DNA from: Arthrobacter sp. S41
GTDB lineage: Bacteria > Actinomycetota > Actinomycetes > Actinomycetales > Micrococcaceae
Length of the DNA stretch: 64,000 nt
Assembly (NCBI RefSeq): GCF_004320535.1
Contig: NZ_SIHY01000003.1
Coordinates: forward strand, 186,001-250,000
Direction of reading: 5' to 3'
Every line of letters begins with the position of its first letter. Positions within the stretch are counted from its first letter, which is position 1. The notes below the pieces were generated by a model. The model ran no database searches and had not been told where the DNA came from. It saw nothing but the letters and a program-made list of their open reading frames with translations. A program made the position numbers and the translations under genes. Shown here one piece after another: positions 17,230 through 26,218 of this stretch.

Positions 17230-19584
17230 ATGTCTGCATTCAAGCAGATGAGAAAACTCAGTCTCGCATCATTGGCAACACTTTCGCTCGTAGCTACCGG
17301 CACCGCTCTTGCGCAGGCAGCTTCCACCGAGGAGCCAACCAAAAGCTCAGCCTCAACCGCAGCAGCAGATTCGGTGACCCTGGACCTTGTGGGAATCAAC
17401 GACTTCCACGGCCGGATTGCAGCCGATAGGGATTCCGCCGGCGCGGCTGTTTTGTCCGGAGCAGTTACCCAGCTTCGAAGCGAAAACGTAAACACACTTT
17501 TCCTCTCCGCTGGTGACAATATTGGAGCTTCGACCTTCGCCTCCGCATCCCAGCAGGATGCTCCTACAATCGACGCATTGGGTGCAGCTGGCCTGGACGT
17601 ATCGGTAGTTGGTAACCACGAGTTCGATAAGGGCTACGAGGACCTCAAAGGACGGGTAGTTGACAGGTTCGCCAAAGCAACGGGAAAGCCAGGTGCGGAC
17701 TTCGCGCTAGGCGCCAACGTCTACAAGGCCGGCACCAAAACTCCAGCTCTGAAAGAGTACGCAATCCGTGAAGTGGGCGGGCTATCCGTTGGCTTCATCG
17801 GCACAGCAACAGAAGACATTCCGTCCTTGGTTTCACCTAGCGGCATCTCAAGCTTGAGCATCGGAAGCGAACTTGAGGCAGCCAACCGTGTTGCTACCCA
17901 GCTCAGCGACGGCGACGACGCCAACGGCGAAGCCGACGTGATTGTGTTGTTAACCCACAACGGTTCAGCCAATGCCGAATGCCCAAGCATCGCTGCCGAA
18001 GACACTGCGTACGGAGATCTGCTGCGCAAAGCCAGTGGCAAGATCGATGCGATCTTCTCCGGGCACACTCACAACTCCTATGACTGCTCTATTGCTGGCC
18101 CTTCCGGCGAGCGCCCAGTGATTCAATCGCACCAGTACGGTTCCACTCTGGGCAAGGTCAGCCTCGATGTTGATCCTGCTACCGGTGAGGTTTTGAAGTC
18201 CAGCAGCGAACGTCTTCCGCTGGCCACTGAAGATTCCGAGGGAAACTGGACGGCAAACTACGCGGCGGATCCAGCTGTGGCGAAGATTGTGAAGGACGCC
18301 GAAGACCAAGCTGAAGTTGTTGGCAGCAAGAAGGTCGGCGCAATTTCGGAAGATATCTTGCGTGGTGGGCAGACCCCAGGCTCAGACCGCGGCGTTGAAT
18401 CTACCTTAGGCAACACCGTGGCAGATATTCACCTCTGGGCCACTTCCAATGAAGACTTCGCTGGCAAGCCAGCTCAGATTGCCTTTATGAACGCCGGCGG
18501 TCTTCGTGCTGATCTGCTGTATGGCAAGGACGGAACCGTCACCTATCAGGGCGCCGCAGAGGTCCAGCCTTTCGCTAATACCCTTGTGACTTTTAACCTC
18601 ACGGGAGCTCAGATCCGTGAAGCCTTAGAACAGCAGTGGCAGCCTGAGGGCTCTGAACGTAACAAGCTGCAGCTGGGTATTTCTGAAGGTCTGGCTTACA
18701 CCTACGTTGAGGATGCCCCAGCAGGCAAACACATCAAGAAGATCACCTTTAACGGCAAGCCGCTGGATGAGTCGGAGACCTTCCGCGTAGCCGCCAATGC
18801 TTTCTTGGCTGGCGGTGGCGATAACTTCTTGGCCTTCGCTGAGGGCACCAACCATTCTGATTCTGGTCAGGTTGACCTTGATGCCACCGTGAACTTCTTC
18901 AAGGCTCACGATGTAGTCTCGCCATCTCCACTAGGCCGTGCAGCATTGGCTGGCACCGACTGGGCCAAGGTTGCGCTTGCGCCAACTGAAGCAACCGCTG
19001 GTGAAAACGTTACGGTGACGGTCACCGGTTTGGAAGAAAACGCGCAAATCTCGGCTTCTGCTTTTGATGGCGCCGTTGAGGTTGCTGGCATCCCGGCTGC
19101 GGATGCATCCGGAACCACCAAGTTCCAGCTTCCAGTCGAAAGCTCTGTAGCCCCTGGCGACTACCAGCTGATTGTTTCGCAGGTACAGCATGAAGACATT
19201 ACAACTGACTTCTCGGTCGTTGCAGCGCCAGTACAGCCGACCCCGTCGGCTTCGCCGTCAGCTACGCCTTCGCCGTCCGAAGATGTAACTGAAACACCGG
19301 AACCTTCCGAATCTGATTCTTCAGATGATCCATCCTCACCATCTGAGGATGACTCTGATTCTCCGGAGCCGACTAATAGCTCAGCGCCAACCAGCGACTC
19401 ATCTTCCCCGTCAGAGGACGATTCGAAGGATAACTCCTCGGATGATTCTCAGCAGCAGGACACCGAGGATTTGGCCGATACCGGTTTCACCGCTGGCTGG
19501 ATTGGCATCGTTGCAGGAGTCATTGTCTTGGCAGGCATCATCTTGCTACTGATCCGCCGCTTCGGCAACAAGGCCGGACGCTAG
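17230..19584 (+). CDS. Wall-anchored 5'-nucleotidase / UshA-type metallophosphatase
   Basis: The start at 17230 has AGGAG six bases upstream and opens a signal peptide (LSLASLATLSLVATGTALA). The metallophosphatase half carries NDFHGRIAADRD, SAGDNIGAS, VGNHEFDKG, LLTHNG and SGHTHNSYDC; the nucleotidase C-domain has MNAGGLRADL and GGGDNFLAF. It should dephosphorylate extracellular nucleotides. After an Ig-like region and a long Ser/Pro/Asp/Glu linker comes LADTG at about residue 748, a hydrophobic helix and an Arg-containing tail, an LAxTG signal for class E sortases of high-GC actinobacteria. At 784 residues it is longer than soluble UshA because of the linker and anchor. Confidence 0.9.
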   Translation: MSAFKQMRKLSLASLATLSLVATGTALAQAASTEEPTKSSASTAAADSVTLDLVGINDFHGRIAADRDSAGAAVLSGAVTQLRSENVNTLFLSAGDNIGASTFASASQQDAPTIDALGAAGLDVSVVGNHEFDKGYEDLKGRVVDRFAKATGKPGADFALGANVYKAGTKTPALKEYAIREVGGLSVGFIGTATEDIPSLVSPSGISSLSIGSELEAANRVATQLSDGDDANGEADVIVLLTHNGSANAECPSIAAEDTAYGDLLRKASGKIDAIFSGHTHNSYDCSIAGPSGERPVIQSHQYGSTLGKVSLDVDPATGEVLKSSSERLPLATEDSEGNWTANYAADPAVAKIVKDAEDQAEVVGSKKVGAISEDILRGGQTPGSDRGVESTLGNTVADIHLWATSNEDFAGKPAQIAFMNAGGLRADLLYGKDGTVTYQGAAEVQPFANTLVTFNLTGAQIREALEQQWQPEGSERNKLQLGISEGLAYTYVEDAPAGKHIKKITFNGKPLDESETFRVAANAFLAGGGDNFLAFAEGTNHSDSGQVDLDATVNFFKAHDVVSPSPLGRAALAGTDWAKVALAPTEATAGENVTVTVTGLEENAQISASAFDGAVEVAGIPAADASGTTKFQLPVESSVAPGDYQLIVSQVQHEDITTDFSVVAAPVQPTPSASPSATPSPSEDVTETPEPSESDSSDDPSSPSEDDSDSPEPTNSSAPTSDSSSPSEDDSKDNSSDDSQQQDTEDLADTGFTAGWIGIVAGVIVLAGIILLLIRRFGNKAGR

Positions 19585-19602
19585 AAACAGCCGGACATGA
19601 AC

Positions 19603-19644
19603 GAAGGGACGTAGCCACGAATTATCTCGTGGTTACGTCCCTTC
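19603..19644 (+). terminator. Terminator of the nucleotidase gene
   Basis: An 18-base stem starting GAAGGGACGTAGCCACGA with one mismatch closes a six-base loop. It lies between convergent genes and may serve both. Confidence 0.75.
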
Positions 19645-19657
19645 ACTGTTTGGGAAA

Positions 19658-19981
19658 TTAGTCGATGACCAATTCGCCCATGGAATCCCAATCGTCGCCT
19701 TCAACCTTGCGCGAGATGATCTTTGGAGTAGAAACTAGCAGCGGACGCATGGACTCGATGCCAGCTGCGAAGTGTGCGGAATTTACGTGGGCAGAAGCTG
19801 CCTCGTCATCACGGAAGGCTTCAACAAGAACGAACTCGTTGGGATCCTCCACGCTCACGGACCAATCGAACCAGAGGTTACCTTCTTCGGCGCGGGTGGC
19901 CTTGGTGAACTCTGCAACGTGATCCATGAAGTTCTCGGTGTTTTCTGGCTTTACCTGATATTTAACAACGATGAAGTACAT
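19658..19981 (-). CDS. Antibiotic biosynthesis monooxygenase (ABM) domain protein
   Basis: A 107-residue ferredoxin-like ABM/YgiN protein: YFIVVKYQVKPENTENFMDH, EGNLWFDWSVSVEDP and FVLVEAFRDDEAASAHV. These dimeric proteins act as quinol monooxygenases or heme-degrading enzymes; the subtype is not clear and the name does not imply antibiotic synthesis. It is last of a three-gene minus-strand unit, four bases after the YjbR-like gene. Confidence 0.85.
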   Translation of the reverse strand: MYFIVVKYQVKPENTENFMDHVAEFTKATRAEEGNLWFDWSVSVEDPNEFVLVEAFRDDEAASAHVNSAHFAAGIESMRPLLVSTPKIISRKVEGDDWDSMGELVID

Positions 19982-19985
19982 GCCT

Positions 19986-20405
19986 CTAGTATAGGGCTCC
20001 GTGGCTAATGGTGTCTTGCAAACGAATGTATTCTTTATCCCTCACCGACATGCCCTCGACCACAAGATCATAGCTATCTTCAATGAGTTCTCGCATCAGT
20101 TCAAGGTCTAAACCAGATCTGACGGTATTCCAATGCTTTTTGTTCATATGGTAGCCAGGCGTGATTTCCGGGTGCTCGCTGCGTTGCTGATCTGACAACG
20201 CTGGCTCGCATTTGAGGTTCAACGCTGGCTCACCTTGCAGGCTTATCACCATCGCGAACATTTTTGCCTTGCTCGTGTCCCGCCCCGAAACTTTAAAGAC
20301 GGTGTATTCGGGACCGAAAGGATAATCAGCGAAGGAACAAGGCAGGCTCAAACACAGCTTCGCCCATGCTTGTTCGAGTACTTCTTGGCTTTTATCGTTT
20401 GTCAT
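19986..20405 (-). CDS. MmcQ/YjbR family protein
   Basis: A 139-residue CyaY-like double-wing protein: CSFADYPFGPEYTVFKV, LNLKCEPALSDQQR, GYHMNKKHWNTV. YjbR-type proteins are thought to bind nucleic acid, but their role is unknown. It lies 11 bases after the CoA-binding protein gene and four bases before the ABM gene. Confidence 0.85.
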   Translation of the reverse strand: MTNDKSQEVLEQAWAKLCLSLPCSFADYPFGPEYTVFKVSGRDTSKAKMFAMVISLQGEPALNLKCEPALSDQQRSEHPEITPGYHMNKKHWNTVRSGLDLELMRELIEDSYDLVVEGMSVRDKEYIRLQDTISHGALY

Positions 20406-20416
20406 TCTCGCCTCGA

Positions 20417-20842
20417 CTACTGAAACGGGTACTCAATTTTGGGGCAGGTATTCATGACAACATCGAGCCCAGCACGCTTGGCACGTTGGGCAGCGTCTTG
20501 ATCAATGACACCTAGCTGCATCCAAATAGCTTTGGCCCCGATCTCAATTGCCTGGTCGACGATATCGCCAACTTTTGACGAGTTTACAAAGCAGTCAACA
20601 ACATCAACAGGTCCTGGAATGTCGGCAAGCTTTGAATACCCTTGCTCCCCCATCACATCCTGAGCATCTAGTGAAACCGGGATGATTTGCATAGACAGTT
20701 CATCACGCAGGAATCGTGCAATGGACGGAGCTACTCGGGTGGGATTGTTGGTGAGTCCAACTACTGCCCACCTGCCCGGGGTACTCAAGATCCGACGAAT
20801 CACCGCGGGATCATTTACGTGACTATTGTGCATACGCGCCAC
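20417..20842 (-). CDS. CoA-binding (YccU-like) Rossmann protein
   Basis: A 141-residue single-domain CoA_binding_2 protein: RWAVVGLTNNPTRVAPSIAR at the nucleotide loop, VVDCFVNSSKVGDIVDQA, then AIWMQLGVIDQDAAQRAKRA. Start is GTG at 20842 with GGTGGAG upstream; ATG at 20833 lies far from that site. Members bind CoA or a related nucleotide, but no reaction is known. A paralogue lies in the riboswitch-controlled metY unit at 48867. This one heads a three-gene operon and lies 99 bases from the stop of the DszA-like monooxygenase gene on the same strand. Confidence 0.82.
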   Translation of the reverse strand: MARMHNSHVNDPAVIRRILSTPGRWAVVGLTNNPTRVAPSIARFLRDELSMQIIPVSLDAQDVMGEQGYSKLADIPGPVDVVDCFVNSSKVGDIVDQAIEIGAKAIWMQLGVIDQDAAQRAKRAGLDVVMNTCPKIEYPFQ

Positions 20843-20941
20843 ATTACTCGCTCCACCTGCGACACTGCATAGTTTGATAATCCTCAGTTGGTCAGCAGCG
20901 ATCCTTGACCTGAGACTGCTGACCTCACTGACGTGATCCTT

Positions 20942-22360
20942 CTACTTCTGCAGTTGGACGTCTGCCTCGGTATCTGCTGCGCTCAGCGAGGAAAATGCTC
21001 CCCGATACTGCGCCGCAGGATGGTTCTGTGGCAGGTAGTCTCCTCGTCCAAAGATTTTTTGTCGCAGGCTACCCTGCTCATATTCGCTTTGTGCCAGACC
21101 TCGTCGGCGCAACTCAGGGATAAGTCCTTCAATGAAGTTGTCGTAGGAGCCAGGCAGCACATGGTTCATGATATTCAAGCCGTCAATTCCTGCATCCTGC
21201 CAGCGTTCAAGCTCATCAGCGATACTTTCTGGGGTACCCACGATTTGCTGCGCCTTGGCCCGGTAATGGGCCAAGTCCTTCAGCGTAGGATTGCCGCCCG
21301 GGACAGAAGCTTTGATCGCTTCAAGTACGCCTTGGGCACCCTGGGTCTGAATGTCTCCCAATGGGGTGTCCAGATCCAACCCGCCTAGATCTACTCCCAG
21401 ACCGCCACCAATGTGCGCGACAATCGCATCTAGATCCAAGTACTCGTCGTATTCGGCTTCCAAGGCTTTGGCTTCAGCCTCGGTGGATCCAACAACAAAG
21501 GACAACCCTGCGAAGACTTTGATGTCTTCTCGCTGGCGTCCTGCAGCAACGAGATTTTCAGTTAGCTGAGCGTTTTTCTTTGCAACATATTCTGCGTGCG
21601 GTGCGAAGAGGAAGGTTGCTTCTGCGTGCGTTGCTGCGAACTGCGAACCGCGCGCTGATGATCCAGCTTGGAAGAGGAACGGCGTGCGTTGTGCGCTGGG
21701 CAAAGCAAGATGTGGGCCATCAATTTGGTAGTAGTCCCCACGGTGATTGATCTTGTTGACCTTGGACGGATCAGCATAGATTCCGTTGACCTTGTCGGCC
21801 AGCAACGCGTCCTCTTCCCAAGACCCCTCCCACAGCTTGTAGGCAGCTTCCACATACTCTTCAGCCCACCCGTAGCGGTCATCGTGAGCTACGAGGTCCT
21901 TGCCACCAAAGTTGCGGTGTGCATTTTCTAGAACGCTGGTCACGATATTCCACGCAACGCGGCCCTGCGAGAGGTGGTCAAGGGTTGAAATCTGTCGGGC
22001 AAATTGGAAAGGGTGACTCTGAATGACAGAACTGGTCATGGCCAAACCAATATCCTTGGTGCTTGTTGCCAAGGCAGAGAGCAGTACCAGCGGATCATGG
22101 CTAGGAACCTGTAGGCCCTTGCGTACGTGGGATGCCCAACCACCCTCATGATCTCCATAAAGGCCCACAACATCGGCAAAGAACAACGCATCAAATTTGG
22201 CGTCTTCCAGCTTCTTTGCCAAATCCACCCACAAATTCAGTTCATTAAAACGGTGCTGCTGCGCTTCTGGGTGACGCCACATGCCACCAAGAATGTGGCT
22301 TGAGGTATTCATTAGGAATGCTGAGAGCAGCAAACGTGGACGTGATTCAAAAGTTCCCAT
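20942..22360 (-). CDS. DszA/NtaA/SnaA-family FMNH2-dependent monooxygenase (copy 1)
   Basis: Luciferase-like monooxygenase of the nitrilotriacetate/pristinamycin/DszA group (472 aa). Landmarks are SSHILGGMWRHPEAQ, TLDHLSQGRVAWNIVTS, YVEAAYKLWEGSWEEDA, QAGSSARGSQFAATHAEATF and GIDGLNIMNHVLPG. Members oxidise sulfur or nitrogen compounds with FMNH2 from a separate reductase. It starts two bases after the DszC-like gene, so the pair is one unit, as with dszA/dszC or sfn genes. Link to sulfur scavenging is inferred from metNIQ upstream. The true substrate is unknown. Confidence 0.85.
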   Translation of the reverse strand: MGTFESRPRLLLSAFLMNTSSHILGGMWRHPEAQQHRFNELNLWVDLAKKLEDAKFDALFFADVVGLYGDHEGGWASHVRKGLQVPSHDPLVLLSALATSTKDIGLAMTSSVIQSHPFQFARQISTLDHLSQGRVAWNIVTSVLENAHRNFGGKDLVAHDDRYGWAEEYVEAAYKLWEGSWEEDALLADKVNGIYADPSKVNKINHRGDYYQIDGPHLALPSAQRTPFLFQAGSSARGSQFAATHAEATFLFAPHAEYVAKKNAQLTENLVAAGRQREDIKVFAGLSFVVGSTEAEAKALEAEYDEYLDLDAIVAHIGGGLGVDLGGLDLDTPLGDIQTQGAQGVLEAIKASVPGGNPTLKDLAHYRAKAQQIVGTPESIADELERWQDAGIDGLNIMNHVLPGSYDNFIEGLIPELRRRGLAQSEYEQGSLRQKIFGRGDYLPQNHPAAQYRGAFSSLSAADTEADVQLQK

Positions 22361-22362
22361 GA

Positions 22363-23580
22363 TTACTTCCCTGCTTTTGCTTCGCCGATAGAGTTCAGGC
22401 CATTTGGCACAGTGCCGTTGATGAAATAGTCGCCCACAGAGCGAGCCTTGAAGGCTACCGGGTTGTGGGTCGCAACTGTGCGTGCATTGCGCCAGAAACG
22501 ATCTAACGATTTAGAGGTCGATACCGCTGACGCGCCGGTGACATCAAAGAGTTCGCTGGTGGCATCCAAAATCAGCTTTGGTGTGGTTACGTGAGCTTGT
22601 TGAACTGCCAACTCTGCACGCAGGTACGCAGCATCAGAATCCAAAGCCAGCTGCGGATCTAGGGCCGCGTCTAATTCGCGGGCTGCTGTGGTGACTATGC
22701 ATTCAGCAGCAAAAACATTCGCCGCCAAGCGTCCAACCAACTCTTGAATCTGCGGATCATCCTTGAACAAAGAACCCGAACCGGTGTTAAAGGTGCGGGT
22801 ACGCGTAGCTACGATCTGTGCTGCCTCATTGCGGGCGGCCTTACCGATGCCTACAAGTACCGACAGTAGACACAGTTGGAAGAACGCAGGTTCCAGAGTA
22901 GATGCGATTTTACGCTGAATAATGTTCTCGGCCTGAACCGGAACATCAGTGAATATGGCAGTACCGGTACCGGTCAATGGCTGGCCAAACCCATCCCAAT
23001 CATCCAGGATTTCCACCCCGTCAGCGTTCCGGTCAACGATGGCGTACTGACGCCCTTCAACACCTTGCGTACTGGTCATGACCACAACCCAATCAGCAAA
23101 AATCGATCCGGTGGTGTAGTACTTTTCACCGCGCAAGACCCAGCCATCAGCGTTCTTCACGAGCTTGGTATTCGTGGTGCCTAATGCGTTGCCGCCACGT
23201 TCAGTTGCAGCGTTGCCAAAGATCTGACCATCCAGCACCCGTGGGAACCAACGGTCCTGAAACTTCTCGGGTTGCAATGCGATGGTCTCTACAAAGGCGA
23301 AATGGCTGCGCAACAAATGAGCCACATTGGAATCTGCCGTGGCAAGTTCAATCAGCAAACGGAAGAGGTGCTCGTGACTGACTGGTGTGCCACCGTGACT
23401 TTCAGGTACGCGCAACGTGGTAAATCCTGCGTCCTTGAGCCACTGCACCTGCTCAAATGGCAGAACACGGTTTTGTTCGCGTTCTCGGCTTCCCTCAGCT
23501 ATTCGTGCGAAAACTTCACTGAAACGCTTGAGCAGTTCCTGGTAGTGGCTCTCTGTTGTTGCCGCGGCGATTGTCGTCAT
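22363..23580 (-). CDS. DszC/SfnB-like acyl-CoA-dehydrogenase-fold monooxygenase (copy 1)
   Basis: Acyl-CoA dehydrogenase-fold flavoprotein of the SfnB/DszC type (405 aa). Motifs include FTTLRVPESHGGTPVSHEHL, FGNAATERGGNALGTTNTKL, WVLRGEKYYTTGSIFADWV and FWRNARTVATHNPVAFKAR. Such proteins oxygenate sulfur compounds using FMNH2 instead of dehydrogenating acyl-CoA. The ATG at 23580 has CAGGGAGAAGC upstream; an earlier in-frame start lacks this. It follows the metNIQ terminator by about 50 bases, with no riboswitch of its own that I can see, so it may depend on read-through from the metN promoter. Confidence 0.85.
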   Translation of the reverse strand: MTTIAAATTESHYQELLKRFSEVFARIAEGSREREQNRVLPFEQVQWLKDAGFTTLRVPESHGGTPVSHEHLFRLLIELATADSNVAHLLRSHFAFVETIALQPEKFQDRWFPRVLDGQIFGNAATERGGNALGTTNTKLVKNADGWVLRGEKYYTTGSIFADWVVVMTSTQGVEGRQYAIVDRNADGVEILDDWDGFGQPLTGTGTAIFTDVPVQAENIIQRKIASTLEPAFFQLCLLSVLVGIGKAARNEAAQIVATRTRTFNTGSGSLFKDDPQIQELVGRLAANVFAAECIVTTAARELDAALDPQLALDSDAAYLRAELAVQQAHVTTPKLILDATSELFDVTGASAVSTSKSLDRFWRNARTVATHNPVAFKARSVGDYFINGTVPNGLNSIGEAKAGK

Positions 23581-23629
23581 TGCTTCTCCCTGCAGGACAT
23601 CGGTATCTAAGTTCAGTATCAAAAAGTAG

Positions 23630-23667
23630 TGGCCCCACGACGCGGATCAACTATCGTCGTGGGGCCA
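23630..23667 (-). terminator. Terminator or attenuator after metQ
   Basis: TGGCCCCACGACG and CGTCGTGGGGCCA pair exactly over a 12-base loop, five bases beyond the metQ stop. On the minus strand a TTTTT run follows. The DszC-like gene starts just beyond. Confidence 0.8.
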
Positions 23668-23671
23668 AGGC

Positions 23672-24547
23672 CTACTTATTCCAGGTGGCGAAATCTGCTT
23701 CCAGGTCGCGGGCCCATGGGGTGCCTAGAGCGCCGTCAAGGTAATCTGCGTACCACTGCTTGACCTCATCTGAGTGATAAGCCTCTTCAAGGACTTTGCC
23801 CTTCTCGGTATCCATGAATCCAGGTTTGGCACCAATGATGTTGATGTATGGAAGTGCTTCTTCTTCCTTTTCAAAGAGCAACGCGTCGTCTGGGTTCAGA
23901 CCAATCTCGGCGCCGAGGCGAGCAAAGAGGAATCCGGCGTCAACGTCCGGCAGAGTCTTGGACAATGACTGCTGATCAACTTCAACAAACTTGAAGTTCT
24001 TTGGGTTCTCCAAAATGTCATTCTGCGACAGGCGAATCACGCTCTTGTTTGGCGTGACCTTCAATACCCCTGCCTTATCAAGCAGGGCCAATGCGCGACC
24101 ATTATTAGCGGTATCTACAGGCAATGCGATGGTGGCACCGTTAGGCAGTTCCTTGATGGAATCGTACTTTTTCGAGTACACGCCGGCTGGTGAACTGTAC
24201 ATGTAGAAGGCTGGATCCACATCCACGTTCTGGTCCTTCTTGAACTGCTCAAGGTAGGCACCGTGCTGGAAGAAGTTCGCATCATACTCACCGTTAGATA
24301 CCACGTGGTTTGGCTGCACGATATCGGTGACATACGTGGCATCCAGCTTCCAACCCTTCTCAGCCAGTAGCTTCTGAGCGATCTTGGTGGGCTCCTGCGA
24401 CGGAGCCGATTCGGTGACAATGATCTTGATGGTCTTGTCCCCAGTTCCGGAAGCTTCTCCGCCTCCGACCAGACCACATGAGGTTAGTCCTAAGAGTGCT
24501 GCCGAGCCAGCGGCGAAGGTCAAGAAAGTACGACGAGATACTGCCAT
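23672..24547 (-). CDS. metQ: MetQ-type methionine ABC transporter substrate-binding lipoprotein
   Basis: NLPA-family binding lipoprotein (291 aa) with signal peptide, twin-Arg-like SRRTFLTF and lipobox GLTSC. KIIVTESAPSQEPTKIAQK, LDATYVTDIVQPNHVVSNGE and AYHSDEVKQWYADYL fit MetQ. The ATG at 24547 is preceded by AAGGAAAAC; the frame runs on upstream but enters the gap after metI. It captures methionine or a related sulfur ligand outside the membrane for MetNI. Gene order metN-metI-metQ on the minus strand, with the SAM riboswitch ahead. Confidence 0.9.
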   Translation of the reverse strand: MAVSRRTFLTFAAGSAALLGLTSCGLVGGGEASGTGDKTIKIIVTESAPSQEPTKIAQKLLAEKGWKLDATYVTDIVQPNHVVSNGEYDANFFQHGAYLEQFKKDQNVDVDPAFYMYSSPAGVYSKKYDSIKELPNGATIALPVDTANNGRALALLDKAGVLKVTPNKSVIRLSQNDILENPKNFKFVEVDQQSLSKTLPDVDAGFLFARLGAEIGLNPDDALLFEKEEEALPYINIIGAKPGFMDTEKGKVLEEAYHSDEVKQWYADYLDGALGTPWARDLEADFATWNK

Positions 24548-24587
24548 GATGTTTTCCTTAGATAAAGTGCGAGTTGAGAAGAAGTGT

Positions 24588-25304
24588 TTAGCGTTTGTCT
24601 GCTGCACGCGAGAGCCGAGTACCAACAAACTGAACTGCGTGCACCAGCAAGATCATCAGAATGATCGCTAGGAGCATGACGCCGGTTTCGTAACGGTAGT
24701 AGCCGTAGCGGATAGCAAAATCGCCAATACCTCCGCCACCTACCAGACCGGCCATCGCTGAGTACGAGATGAAACTGACCGTCATGATGGTGATAGATGA
24801 GAGCAGTGCAGGTCTTGCCTCGACAAGTAATACTTCGCGAATGATCTGTCCGCGGGTAGCACCCATGGCCTGCGCAGCTTCAACAACTCCATTGCCAAGC
24901 TGGCTGATGTTCTGTTCCACAAAACGTGCAAAATAAGGAATCGCGTTAATCGTCAGCGGAACAATGACGGCAGCAGTTCCAATGGTCGTTCCCACCACAA
25001 ACCGGGTGAACGGGATGATGGCAATCAGCAAAATAAGGAATGGGAAGGAACGGATGGTGTTCACTATTCCGTCAACAATCTGGTGCAACCGCGGACGGGG
25101 ACGCAGACCATTAGGCGACATGGAGAACAGCCAGATCCCCAGTGGCGTTCCGAGCAAAATTGCAATTGGAATGGCGACCAGAAGCATGGCGAAAGTTTGT
25201 GCCATGGCCACCCAAATTTCCGGGGCCAGTTCAACAATTCGGTCAAAGTTAAAAGCTGCTGCACTGCCGTTGCTCGTGCCCAGCACTAGTGAAGATAAGT
25301 TCAT
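24588..25304 (-). CDS. metI: MetI-type methionine ABC transporter permease
   Basis: A 238-residue inner-membrane permease with five predicted helices. The EAA coupling loop is VEAAQAMGATRGQIIREVLL, typical of MetI. It pairs with MetN and MetQ and lies 16 bases after metN. The C-terminal stretch YRYETGVMLLAIILMILLVH is the last helix of the family. Confidence 0.92.
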   Translation of the reverse strand: MNLSSLVLGTSNGSAAAFNFDRIVELAPEIWVAMAQTFAMLLVAIPIAILLGTPLGIWLFSMSPNGLRPRPRLHQIVDGIVNTIRSFPFLILLIAIIPFTRFVVGTTIGTAAVIVPLTINAIPYFARFVEQNISQLGNGVVEAAQAMGATRGQIIREVLLVEARPALLSSITIMTVSFISYSAMAGLVGGGGIGDFAIRYGYYRYETGVMLLAIILMILLVHAVQFVGTRLSRAADKR

Positions 25305-25320
25305 TGGTAATCCAGGTTCT

Positions 25321-26130
25321 TTATACGCGCGCTACGTGGGCAGCTGATGAGGATGAAACGGGTTTTGGGCTGCGGTTCAACGTAATTTCATCGCTGATCA
25401 GATAGCGTCCGATAGGCGTCGTGGGTTCAAAGCCAGGCTCTTGCAACTCATTCAGGGCGAACTCTTCAACTACTGAACCGTCTTCCATCACCGAGACGCG
25501 GTCTGCGATGGCCTTAATAACGTTCATTTCGTGCGTGACAATAACTGTGGTGATTCCGAGGCTGGCGTTGATGTCGCTGAGGTACTGCAGCACCGAGGTC
25601 GTGGTTCGCGGATCCACTGCACTGGTCGGTTCATCGCACAAGAGGACTTTTGGCTCGGTCACCAACGCTCGTGCAATGGAGATGCGTTGCTTCTGACCGC
25701 CTGAAAGCTGTCCTGGGTATGCGCTGGCCTTGTCAGCCAAATCAACAATGGCCAAAGCTTCCAAGGCGCGTTCGCGACGCTCGTTTTTTGCTACACCAGC
25801 AAACTTCAGATTCAGTTCCACGTTCTGCAACGCGGTGCGATTGTTCAGCAGATTGAAGTGCTGAAAAATCATTCCGATTTCATGTCGTTGCTTACGCAAA
25901 TCGCCATCGCTGAGTCCGGTAAGTTCCACGTCATCGACAAAAACCTGACCGGAGGTTGGGCGCTGAAGTAAGTTGATGTTGCGCAACAGCGTTGACTTGC
26001 CAGCACCGGAGAAGCCGATGATCCCGTGAATGCTTCCGGCTTCAATGTTCAGGGTCACGTCTTTAACTGCCGTGAATTGATCCTGGCCATTGCCAAATGT
26101 TGTTGTTACGTTCTCAAGACGAATCATCAT
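25321..26130 (-). CDS. metN: MetN-type methionine ABC transporter ATPase lacking the NIL domain
   Basis: ABC ATPase with Walker A GFSGAGKS (residues 39-46), signature LSGGQKQRISIARAL (from 142) and Walker B VLLCDEPTSAVDP. It is 269 residues; E. coli-type MetN is about 340 because of a C-terminal NIL/ACT domain that binds methionine and inhibits transport. That domain is absent here. Two ATG codons are adjacent; the second, at 26127, has the better spacing (five bases) from AAAGGAG. An upstream CGCTCC can pair with the ribosome site, and an S-box aptamer lies at 26219-26302. Confidence 0.9.
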   Translation of the reverse strand: MMIRLENVTTTFGNGQDQFTAVKDVTLNIEAGSIHGIIGFSGAGKSTLLRNINLLQRPTSGQVFVDDVELTGLSDGDLRKQRHEIGMIFQHFNLLNNRTALQNVELNLKFAGVAKNERRERALEALAIVDLADKASAYPGQLSGGQKQRISIARALVTEPKVLLCDEPTSAVDPRTTTSVLQYLSDINASLGITTVIVTHEMNVIKAIADRVSVMEDGSVVEEFALNELQEPGFEPTTPIGRYLISDEITLNRSPKPVSSSSAAHVARV

Positions 26131-26160
26131 CGCTCCTTTACTGCTTGGTTATACGGAGCG
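26131..26160 (-). promoter_or_regulatory. Ribosome-site-sequestering hairpin before metN
   Basis: On the minus strand CGCTCC (26160-26155) is complementary to GGAGCG (26136-26131), and the latter contains the metN Shine-Dalgarno core. Pairing over 18 bases would hide the ribosome site, so this is a plausible expression platform for the SAM riboswitch upstream. Confidence 0.5.
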
Positions 26161-26218
26161 TTCTTCACGAGGAAATCCTGTCTTTAAACAGACTTTCCCG
26201 TCGCGAAGTGAAAGTACT

